Origin: Symbiodinium natans
Lineage: Eukaryota; Sar; Dinophyceae; Suessiales; Symbiodiniaceae
Assembly: GCA_905221605.1 (NCBI GenBank)
Contig: CAJNDS010002096.1
Location: forward strand, 367,001-431,000
DNA length: 64,000 bases
Direction: 5' to 3'
Under the pieces are notes generated by a model. It made no database searches. It was not told the DNA's origin and worked only from the letters and a program-made list of their open reading frames with translations. Of this stretch, positions 55,730 to 64,000 are shown piece after piece (position 1 is the first letter of the stretch; every line of letters begins with the position of its first letter). Both the position numbers and the translations under genes were made by a program.

Positions 55730-56660
55730 CACGAGTTGCTGGAGCTGCGGCGGCCATGACTGTCGAGGGCTATGCGCAGCTCGGGCACGTTTCTCCCCTG
55801 TCCGGCATGGGTTTGCTGGGGCTTACAGTCAGCAAAAGGGAATCGCTAGGCTAAAGCATACCATGTTTCCTGCAGTCCTTTCTGTTGTTCCTTGGACGGC
55901 GGTTGTATCTGCTTCTTGGCAAGATGGCCAGGCCATGGCCTTTCATGCCTTTCATGGCCTTCAGTTGATGCAACACCTCGGCCAGGCTGTACAAAGAAAT
56001 TGGCCGGCACTGCGAGTAACTTGGCAGCTTTGAGTGCACGTGCAGCAATCACATTACCTGGCTTCGCCTCCACAGGCAGCTCGAAGTGAAAAAAATCAGC
56101 TCAGAACAGTTCACGGCACCGGTCCCAGTGTGCCGACTCCATGTAGCACGCAGTACAACGATTCTCATTGCTTCTTGTCCATCTTTTGCCGAAGGAGAGA
56201 ATTTGCGAAAGCACGGTGAGCTCTTCTGGCCGGGCTATTGGCAGCCTGGCCGGAGCTGCAGTCGGCCAGGCGGAGCACAGCAAAGCAATTCACTGATAAG
56301 CATCAGTGGGATTGCCTTGAAGGCCTCGATTCCTGTTCCGGTGGTTGGTGCGGTGATCGGAGGAGTTGCAGGCAGATGCAGCGCATGAAATTCAACATGG
56401 TACCTGTGGGCACAAGCATTCGTTGGGTGATCCACGCGGGCATTGTGCCGAATGGCTCCCATCCCGGAGGACGCGCCAGGTTGTACTAGCGCTTAGAAAC
56501 CCCACATTCAGCGATGTTGACTTTGGCGGCGGGTGGGGTAGGTGCGGCTTGCGGTGGCTTTTATGCCAACAGCCTGGTTCGTGGTGCTTGGCGTTTGTCA
56601 GGCCAGTCACTTCCACAGTCACATCAGCTGAGAGTAGTTTTGTTGCAATACCAAAAGCGC
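55730..56660 (+). CDS. Exon cluster of a possible glycine-zipper membrane protein
   Basis: Several + strand exon-like segments share Gly/Ala-rich helical text: about 56000-56070 (KKLAGTASNLAALSARAAIT), about 56214-56292 (SGRAIGSLAGAAVGQAEHSK), about 56294-56370 (GIALKASIPVPVVGAVIGGV) and about 56515-56600 (LTLAAGGVGAACGGFYANSL). GxxxG/AxxxG spacing suits tightly packed membrane helices. Splice phases were not resolved and the family is not assigned. It could instead be several unrelated introns with Ala/Gly-coding DNA. Confidence 0.25.
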
Positions 56661-58739
56661 ACGAGACGCAGATGATTTACAGGTGGCAAGGCCAAAGGTG
56701 GCGACGATATCGTCAGATGTGACAGCCCTGCATGTTTACTCATGTTCCGAAATGGGCTCCAGATCTGCTGGAATAGAAGGCGCATGGCGTATTCATGACA
56801 TGCTGACATGCTGACAGCGTATTGAACAGGTGGAGCACTCCGCCGACAACTATCACAACAGCCCTCGAACCTTCAACGAGGCTAATTGCAATTCCTGGTC
56901 GCATCTATTGCAGAAGGTTGCACACTCGATGCATACGTACTTTGAGCCGAACTTGCGCGGCGCTGGCTTCGCCTGTACCATTGTTCTCCCTAAGCTAGAA
57001 ATGCATGAGCCAGGCGTGTTCGTTTGTTCTACAGTCTGCAATGTCAAAACATGTCATCCTGATCTGTACAGCTTTTGGACGCAGTCCAGGCCCTGATCGA
57101 CCAGCCGAAGCATTTTGGTTCTGATGCCCCTCGGTTTTGGAAGGTGATGAAATTTTGCCAGTGCCGAAGAATCGCGCAGCAGGTCCAACCTGCTTAGCAG
57201 GAGGGCTGTGCTAGAAAAAACTGGTTGGCCAGGTGTGGTTCACTGATACTGTTCTGTGAGAAGCCTCGAGCAGAAACCAACCAAAACAAGACCAAATAAC
57301 CCAGATGGCAGCGCGCCAAAGCAGAATCGCATCATGGATGAAGGCAGCAGCCATCGTTCAGTTTTTGTAGCTGCACCACTTGCGCACAGCAGATCACAGC
57401 ACTCTGCGCGCATCATGTGCTCTAGCTGTAGGCGCTCTATCAGTTGGGCTATCGATTGCATGGAGGACTCATTATAATCAGCAAGTAGTCATCGAAACTC
57501 TAACTCAGAGTTTTTGATGAAGGCGAGGCCAAATTTGCATCTAGATTAATTAGCACCAATTACGTGACGCGGAAGGTTGACTCAAAGGCTGTTGCCAGAA
57601 GGCGCGAAAAAAATCTTCTATATCCTGGGCCTGGGAGATTGTATGTCTTGTGTTGATTCTCGGCATTGGGACGATCGCTGCAAGCAGGTGTACGGTGTAC
57701 GCTACTGAAGGGCATTCGTGCAAATGGTAAACAGGTGCGGCTTGCCGACCGTATCGGAGTGCCCTTACTCACGACCAGCGCTTTTGCAGAATAACTCGCC
57801 GGTACACACTAACCACAGCAGTTGTGGGTGCCAGCTTCGCTGGACGAAGTGCCAGCGAGCCTTGTCCCTTTCTGATAGGACACTATATTGCTTGCCTCGC
57901 TCCAAAAACAAATCGGCGATTCTGTTTATGGAGATGAAGAGTTTACACACACACACACGCACACAAAAATAGACGCACATGCAGGCAGCTGCACACACAC
58001 CCACACTTTTTCAATGGGCTATGCTGACACTTCAACCCCAGCCACCGACCTCTGTTGTGTTCCCGCCATGCAAGGACGGCGCGTGGCCCGACCAGCGGCA
58101 AGGCTCGTCAGAAGATTTCCTTTGAATGCCCAGGCCAGCGGCTTTTGGTTTTGGCAGTTGTGCCTGTGCAGCCGTACGTAGCAAAGCCTTACGGCAAGAT
58201 CAAGGACCACGCAGCTGAAGATGATGTCATGATGAATAGATGTCGTTTGTCAATCGGCTTTGCATGCTTTGTTCAGTTTACAAATCGTGTGCTTCAAATA
58301 ATTTCACCATAGCTTGCGAAGGCTGTAAAGTATATGTGTTGTCCATCGCAAAACGATTCCTCCGCACTTGGCTGCTGCGTCTGCAGTGGCGGATGCGGAA
58401 GCGATCCACCCAAAACACATCAAGTTTCTGTCTTTTGCCAAAGTTGCAGCCTTTCCACCTTGTGCTTTGCGAAAAATTGGCTGGCCTGCTTGCTTTGCTT
58501 GGAGTCTTGGTCACCGAGTTGGATCAAATAAATGCCCGAACATAGGCGCAAATAGAAGTATGCAGTGCAGCCACAGCCCACAGTTGACCCGTCTTCCTTC
58601 CGGCTCAGTGTGGTGTGGGTCCAACATAAGACACATTTCGCATGCAGGATGGTACAAATCCGATCCAAAGCCGCGTAACATCGCTTTCAGTCCTGACGGA
58701 CCATGGTTTGTAAGTCGACGAACTGCTAGAGATTCCGAC
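56661..58739 (+). other. No gene recognised; (CA)n microsatellite
   Basis: (CA)n with CG interruption at about 57946-57967. On the minus strand near 57425-57465 a short tRNA-like D-arm motif occurs without the rest of a tRNA. About 58368-58550 is open on + (KFLSFAKVAAFPPCALRKIG) without family signal. Confidence 0.3.
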
Positions 58740-59354
58740 ATGAATGCCTCCCGTGCCATAGTTCGCCTTGCCTGCTTGGTGCTGCTTTGCACAGTTGTCA
58801 GACTAAGTTTCCTCACAAGTTCAGCTTTCGCGTCTCCATGCTCTCGCCCCTCAGGGGGGCTTTCAGTTCCGGCATTGCATGCAGAGAGTTCAGCATTGCC
58901 GAATCCTAAGCCTCACAGATATGGTTCCTGCAACTTGGCATTGTTGGCACTTGGCCTGAGTGCACTGGCTTTGAGACCACAGATGACTAAAACGACGCGA
59001 GTGCAGCGCTTTGCCGGTTTCGGAGGAAGTGGCTTGAGTGGAAAGTGGGGCTGCTACAAAACAGAAGGAGACATCGATGGTTATTGGAAAGCCACTGGCT
59101 TGCCATGGCTGGCCCGGAAGGGCTTGCAACTCATGGACTGGGGCGCAGGAAAGAACCAGAATATTCGAGAATTTTCGCAGAAAGCAGACGACATTGAGAT
59201 GGAGTACTCCTTCCAGGGGCCCGGGCTCGGAGCTTTGGGCTTCACGGAGAAGTACAAGGTTGGCAATGGAACTCAGGTCATCACCCGCATGGGTGGCGCC
59301 AAGATCCTTGTCGATCCTGTTTGGGAGTCAGACTCCGTATTGCGTGTTACGTGA
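58740..59354 (+). CDS. Presequence-bearing calycin-like (FABP/lipocalin-type) protein, probably plastid-targeted
   Basis: 204 codons from ATG to TGA. The N-terminus is a signal peptide (RLACLVLLCTVVRLSFLTSS, cut near AFA-SP), then a Ser/Pro/Arg-rich stretch, then a second hydrophobic segment (CNLALLALGLSALAL, about residues 65-80). This three-part layout is typical of nuclear-encoded plastid proteins in peridinin dinoflagellates. The mature part starts near residue 95 with LSGKWGCYKTEGDIDGYWKA, which fits the G-x-W opening of the calycin beta-barrel, and TGLPWLARKG matches the helix segment of fatty-acid-binding proteins. Later strands include ALGFTEKYKVGNGTQVITRM. The domain (about 107 residues) is shorter than the usual 130, so a further exon may follow a donor near the stop. 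Ligand unknown. An alternative is a secreted lipid-binding protein. Confidence 0.55.
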   Translation: MNASRAIVRLACLVLLCTVVRLSFLTSSAFASPCSRPSGGLSVPALHAESSALPNPKPHRYGSCNLALLALGLSALALRPQMTKTTRVQRFAGFGGSGLSGKWGCYKTEGDIDGYWKATGLPWLARKGLQLMDWGAGKNQNIREFSQKADDIEMEYSFQGPGLGALGFTEKYKVGNGTQVITRMGGAKILVDPVWESDSVLRVT

Positions 59355-60604
59355 CTCGACGGAATTCATATGCGGATCATGCCTAAAAAACAGGTTTTTT
59401 TTGGCATCGCTCGTTTGAGCTTCACAGGAACATGAGTCCGGCGAAACAGACTCAAGGCTGGACAAAGTCAGTGCTTGGAGGCCGACGGGCTGCAAGAGGA
59501 TCAAGAAAGTTGTTTCACATCGTTTTTTGGCGTGCTGCCTGAGTATTGAGGCAGCAAAGACGAAGATGCCAACCGAGATGCGAGTGCCAGCGAGACGACT
59601 GATGGTGGAGAAGTGACCTGCTTGCAGTATGACAGCGCATCTCCTGACTGAGGAGGGTCTGTAGACATTTGTGTGCAAGCTGGCGGCCAGAATATGATTA
59701 GAAGATATTATATGATAATGAATCATCGGTCTGGACATGAGGCACACGCCAACCGAGCAGTGATGGAACATAGAACAAAGATGTCTGTGAATCCAATAAT
59801 GATGCAATGCATGTGAGCTACGAATTGCGGGCGAAGTCTTAACTGAAGCCCTGTGCTGCGACGTAAGCATTCGCAAGTTCCTCGCCATGCAGTCGAAAGC
59901 AGGAATCTTGCATGGGCGGAACAGCCTCTCGATCGCTTCCGTCTCTAGCTGCGAGTTGATAATCGGGTATCAGAGAGCCATGGGTGAGGTCATTGATGTT
60001 CACCGGTTCTACATCGAAGAGGCAGGCTTCGGCCAAGGGTTTGTGTCTGGCTGTCAGCTCCCTGCTGGCGAACTGGGGAGGACAACCTCGTCCTCGAGGC
60101 GGATTCGTCACCATCTGGAGGGCCAGTTGTGAAATGGATCCTCCGCAAACTCGAGTAGTTCGCAGGATGTATGTTTTTTACTTACTTGGAGTCTAGTTTC
60201 CAGTGTTCAGATAATCCTTGGCCAATCATGAGAAGGGTGCTATGGCTCTGTGTGGATGTGTCTCATATGCCATCTAAGATGGTACAAGGGCATTTCCAGT
60301 GAATGGGGCAGGGGTTGCAAGACGACTCCCTCCTTAGCTCATGTTCAGCTCCTAGAGAATGCTTCTTGATCTTCTTGCAAGTACTGCAAATTGCGATCCT
60401 GAAGCCTCGGCACCCTTCTTGTTTGTTGCCACGGTTTTTGTCACGCGCGGCGCTTGTCGGTGCAGCTTACTGGAGAGGTTGCCCAACAGAAAGAGGCTGC
60501 GTCAGCAATGTTGCAGAAGAGAGAGAGGGTTGCTTTCAACTTTCAACCGTCGGCCAGAGTATACATTGCTCATGTCGCCTCACCGGCTTCGTCCAACATA
60601 AGGA
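59355..60604 (+). other. Intergenic/intron DNA with a candidate coil exon
   Basis: About 60470-60535 after GGTGCAG reads LTGEVAQQKEAASAMLQKRE, coil-like and similar in style to the first gene. About 59887-60132 is open on both strands (ELIIGYQRAMGEVIDVHRFY on +), strand undecided. T8 homopolymer near 59394. Confidence 0.25.
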
Positions 60605-61708
60605 ATGCTTGCAAGTCTGGATCAAGGGCCGCAAGGGAAGGGGCCCTCTTGGCAAGAAGTCCAGGGTGTGGAGTGGGACGGCGCAACGAGTGCAATGGCT
60701 CTTGCGTTCGTGGTCCCAGTATCAGCCTACCCAAAAGTGACACAGTGGAAAAGAGCAGAAAGTCAATGGACGCCGGGTTACCTGCACGGTGGTGGGCAGA
60801 GTGTCATGGCATTGACCATGGCAACATTGACATTTGCTGGCAAATTGAAGCCTCACAAGAGGCCCGTGCCACACTCCAGCACTAACATGCTCAATGCTGA
60901 GACGGCTGAAGCCCACGAAGGTCAAAGCAGTAACGCTTACGCATACAAGATGGTGAAGATCTGCCTGCTGATCACTTTGGTGCCGTTCCTGTTCTCCTTG
61001 GGCAACTACTCTTATGATCGAGCTCTAAGTGACTTTGATGTCGAATACGGGCCACACCTATCTCATCCAGCACTGCGAGCCACCTCGAGCATCCAGGCCA
61101 TTCTGGTCTTTGCAGCGTTGTTGTGGCGCGAAAAGTACCGCAGTGATCCTATTGACCGACTCTTCGCCTGGCTTTTCGTGCCAGAGGCTGTGATGCACAT
61201 CGTGCTGCACTTCTTCAGCCATCACTGGCCCTTCGCTAACTTTGCCTTCGCATATGATTTCAGTGCCGGAATTGCACTTCCCGGATTTCTTTCGCTTCTG
61301 TGCTATGTACCGAAGGAGAAAAAATTGCCATGGCTGTATCTTGCCTTGTATGTGGCGACACAAATCCCGATTGTTGCTGGCCTGACAAACATGGTAGGCC
61401 CCGCAAAAATGAGATTGCACTATGCAAACATCAACACCGCGTTCATTACGACGCCGTTTTTCTACGGCATCCTCAAGCGGTGGAAAGATGTTCCAAAAAG
61501 TCCAGTGATACTTGCTACATTGACCATTACCTACCAGGTCACAATGGGAATCATGGGCCCGATCACGGGAGGCACGAATCTAAAGCTCTATGATCCGTCC
61601 TGCATCTTTCAACATGGTGTTGTCGACATTGGCTTCGGGATCGCGTACGCAGTTTCGATCCTTTGTGGTGTTTTCAAGCCCGGCGTTCCGAGACCTACAT
61701 GGGACTGA
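60605..61708 (+). CDS. Polytopic membrane protein (about 8 helices), family unknown
   Basis: A single open frame ending PGVPRPTWD and TGA at 61706-61708. From about residue 115 there are about eight hydrophobic helices: ICLLITLVPFLFSLG, SSIQAILVFAALLW, LFAWLFVPEAVMHIVLHFF, AGIALPGFLSLLCYV, WLYLALYVATQIPIVAG, AFITTPFFYGIL, ILATLTITYQVTMGIMG and VVDIGFGIAYAVSILCGVF. The His/Phe-rich loop HIVLHFFSHHWPFANF between helices 3 and 4 could bind metal or haem, but this is only inference. The first about 100 residues (WDGATSAMALAFVVPVSAYP) are less certain, and the true start may be an internal Met or an upstream exon. Residue use is even and there are no internal stops, so this is a strong coding call without functional assignment. 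Confidence 0.6.
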   Translation: MLASLDQGPQGKGPSWQEVQGVEWDGATSAMALAFVVPVSAYPKVTQWKRAESQWTPGYLHGGGQSVMALTMATLTFAGKLKPHKRPVPHSSTNMLNAETAEAHEGQSSNAYAYKMVKICLLITLVPFLFSLGNYSYDRALSDFDVEYGPHLSHPALRATSSIQAILVFAALLWREKYRSDPIDRLFAWLFVPEAVMHIVLHFFSHHWPFANFAFAYDFSAGIALPGFLSLLCYVPKEKKLPWLYLALYVATQIPIVAGLTNMVGPAKMRLHYANINTAFITTPFFYGILKRWKDVPKSPVILATLTITYQVTMGIMGPITGGTNLKLYDPSCIFQHGVVDIGFGIAYAVSILCGVFKPGVPRPTWD

Positions 61709-62070
61709 GAGCATCCGCGACGAAGGCTGTCAACAGGCCTTCACTATGTTTCGATCATCGCAGCACAGGCATGCAGAATATCGGCTGAAAGGGTGCTGCT
61801 GGCGCGGTAAAATGTGCGAGTGGCGAATCTTTGTCTCCGTGTCCTGTGAGCACCATGCAGCCCTTCACACTGTTGCTTTCACAACATCTGGGCTGCGAAG
61901 AGCTGCAGCTGAGTAGCTGAGTAGCAAACCTCAACGAACTGCAGCTGACTCCCTTCAGGCCCTCTAGTTCGCTACAAGGTCGAGAGAGGAGTAGGGGGGC
62001 CAAGCAGATCGAGTTGGGAGAGAGCGATGGCGATGCCCCGCGTCCCCGAGTGCGAGGCCTGGGCCTCACA

Positions 62071-62073
<3 letters not shown>
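61709..62073 (+). other. 3' flank, no gene seen
   Basis: Short frames only. GC-rich text (CCCCGCGTCCCCGAGTGCG) directly precedes the (GA)n tract, resembling the GC-plus-(GA)n arrangement at 31 kb. Confidence 0.3.
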
Positions 62074-62140
<67 letters not shown>

Positions 62141-62155
62141 AGAGAGAGAGAGAGC
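62074..62155. repeat. (GA)n microsatellite
   Basis: About 40 GA units with GC and CA interruptions. Long RERERE/SLSLSL frames are artefacts. Confidence 0.95.
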
Positions 62156-62324
62156 GACAGTTTGTGGGCGTGTGTGTTGTGTGCCCTCTCCGAGGTCTGC
62201 AATGAGAAGGTGGTTCTACCACCCCGCTTTGAGGCTCCATGTGCCTCGTGTGGAAGGACCGCCTTCCAAACATTGTACAACGGCTTGTCTTCCTTGAATT
62301 GCAAAGAGACAGAGCCGTACGCAA

Positions 62325-62555
62325 ATGGAATTCTTCCGGCGAAGCACGCTCGTCACCAAGGCCACAGGTGCAATAAACCTCGCCCCAAACTCTCCAAAGC
62401 GAACGAAACGTCCCCGAAAGAGGAGGAGGCTTTCTGTAGGGGCAATAACTCGGTTCTTGCTCGATTGTCCGAAACTCCGAAAAACATGGCCCAAAAAACT
62501 GCCCCAAGACGCAGTCGACCAACCTCTCAAATGGAAGTTGGGAATCGGAAGTTGA
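62325..62555 (+). CDS. Candidate basic ORF/exon, unknown
   Basis: 76 codons starting MEFFRRSTLVTKATGAINLA. It is basic (KRTKRPRKRRR) with a helical end (ITRFLLDCPKLRKTWPKKLP). A longer overlapping + frame runs from the (GA)n tract to 62983 but reads less naturally. No family. Confidence 0.2.
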   Translation: MEFFRRSTLVTKATGAINLAPNSPKRTKRPRKRRRLSVGAITRFLLDCPKLRKTWPKKLPQDAVDQPLKWKLGIGS

Positions 62556-64000
62556 GGCTGCAGTCAAGAAATTCTCGCGTGGACAGCTGCCAACAGCTGG
62601 TTCGATTTCGATCTCGGTCGGATGTGCTTGGGCGCTTGGGTTGGGCGCTAGGCGAAGCCTGGCAGCTCGCCAGGCCTTGTAACCTTTTGGGGGCTGTGGT
62701 GCAACAGTTCAGTCGACGTGGTATGACGGGGCACTCTTGGGGCCTCTCCCGGTTTGTTCGGTCTGTTCTCGGGGCCTCAAGTGTGAACTTTTTTGTTTGC
62801 ACAAAGTGCACAAAATGCAGGCGTGGAAGCGTGGAAGTCAGACATCTCCTGTCTGTGCAAGCATATGGACGCCTGAAGCATTGGCTAGCGAAACGGTATG
62901 TGCAAAATGTAGCTCATCAAATCGGATGCTATGGTCTTCGTCTTTTCATGCTGAGACTGCGGTGGTGCTGCTGCATCCCCTGATGTCGTGTCCTGTTTTT
63001 GGATTACATAGTGTTTCTGTTTTTTGTTGGGGGGGGGGGGGGGTTCGTTCTTCGTTCTTCAAAACGTTCGGGACATTAGCTGTCCACTTTCACATTAGCA
63101 TGTTTGCAGGATTTGCCACTGGGAGTGTACCAGGGCCTATTTGCAGACGCAGAACGTGGCATCTTTCGAGGACTGATTCGCATAGAACACTAGCATCTCG
63201 AGTGACACTGTGTTGAATTGGATAGCCTAGTAAGTGTGCACTGTGCGCCGCGTAATGCCGCATGTCTCAGGATGGCACAACGCGCTTGATTGATTGCCCA
63301 TGTGGCAAGGCAGCGGTTCGCTTATCTTATATTCTGTCAGACATCGGTACTGTTTCTGGTGCTGGAAGTCCAGACAGTACGCCTATGCAGAATTCACAGA
63401 GTTTGCTTCACAATATGGGATGCTGCACACAGAAATACTGCAGGGATGGGTTCCCAGTCTGTCAGGGTGTCTACGCGCCTTGCTGCGTTGTGTGCGGCCT
63501 GAGCTTGCGGCCACCAACTCCCGTGCTGCAGATTCTTGGCCTAGCTTAGTCATCAGGATTGAGGGCTGCACTGTTATGTGTGCAGTTTTTCGCCTCTCTC
63601 CAACCACGCTCCATCAGGACTTGCGCGCCCCCTTGTGGGCGAGTCTTGGCGCACAGATCTTGCATGTCGACTGCGGGGGCCTTGACGGTGCTGAAGACAA
63701 ACGCCATACTCGTACCCCGGAAGTGCCGAAAGATGGGCGGCGCTCGTGGGATGTCTAGGAATGGGGCATGCAGACTTTTGAATTGTAAGCACCATCCAGC
63801 AGGTTCTTTGTAAGGCATTCAATGCCCACGAACGCATCCACGCACACATACATACACCGCAGTGATACAATCAATTTATCAGGCAAATCAGGCACCGTCC
63901 CGATAGCTACCTTTTGGGGGTTTCAGCTTGCCTGTAATCGGTATTCATGTTTTGTCAAAGGTATGGTTGACCTTCAGAAATCGCATGTCTTCAATCCGGA
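62556..64000 (+). other. No gene recognised at the window end
   Basis: A run of 15 G lies at 63029-63043. About 63390-63480 reads YAEFTEFASQYGMLHTEILQ on +, a weak exon candidate. Frames of 70-150 codons occur on both strands around 63294-63870 without family features. Confidence 0.3.

Noticed and set aside
57425-57470. tRNA-like D-arm on the minus strand (AGCCCAACTGATAGAGCGCC)
   Set aside because: No anticodon stem, T-arm with GTTCGA-type loop, or acceptor pairing could be found.
1-64000. CRISPR array, rRNA genes, bacterial-type operons or terminators
   Set aside because: No regular spacer-repeat pattern, rRNA core sequence or prokaryotic gene packing was seen; the content is eukaryotic.

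Overview
The window looks like dinoflagellate nuclear DNA. The signs are: an 18-nt stretch identical to the 3' part of the conserved dinoflagellate spliced leader; exons that repeatedly sit between AG| and |GC, so GC-AG introns are common beside GT-AG; degenerate TTTAGGG telomere-type repeats; tandem arrays; a non-LTR retrotransposon; and recognisable coding exons that all lie on the + strand. No prokaryotic gene organisation is present.

Layout. (1) About 0.2-19.4 kb: a mini-exon gene, + strand. Very short exons (24-79 nt), almost all beginning and ending in phase 0, encode Glu/Lys/Ala/Gln-rich helical heptads. Seven exon types form a cassette that is duplicated in a higher-order A-B-A-B-A array (4570-11396, dimer about 2.74 kb). 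A reduced three-exon cassette then repeats about eight times with a 626-bp period (11573-16683), in two alternating sequence types. (2) 19439-23937: a LINE-type retrotransposon whose 5' end begins with the spliced-leader relic directly after (AG)14. ORF1 is coiled-coil; ORF2 has an AP-type endonuclease and a reverse transcriptase broken by frameshifts. (3) 23938-30815: about 7 kb with the same strongly T-poor + strand, holding long Pro/Thr/Gln-rich frames of unknown function that change frame repeatedly. It is followed by GC-palindrome plus (GA)n modules and a hairpin plus (TAG)n (31020-31960) that look like retroelement 3' ends. (4) 32-44.5 kb: intron-rich DNA with an unidentified multi-exon gene (35554-36304) and an aminoglycoside-phosphotransferase (APH) family gene (40304-41530). 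(5) 44505-46577: a multi-exon histidine-phosphatase (phosphoglycerate mutase-like) gene with a 260-bp poly-C tract in one intron. (6) 46.9-49.5 kb: a repeat belt with a self-complementary CTCCAGA/TCTGGAG array, degenerate TTTAGGG repeats, four dispersed hairpins and a short inverted CCCTAAA block. (7) 49.5-64 kb: scattered candidate exons, a presequence-bearing calycin-like protein (58740-59354), a polytopic membrane protein (60605-61708) and a (GA)n tract.

The genes do not form an operon. The points of most interest are the exon-cassette amplification of the coiled-coil gene, the retrotransposon carrying a spliced leader at its 5' end, and the unexplained T-depleted reading-frame complex behind it. 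Exon boundaries were inferred by eye from splice dinucleotides and from repeated copies; none is experimentally supported here.
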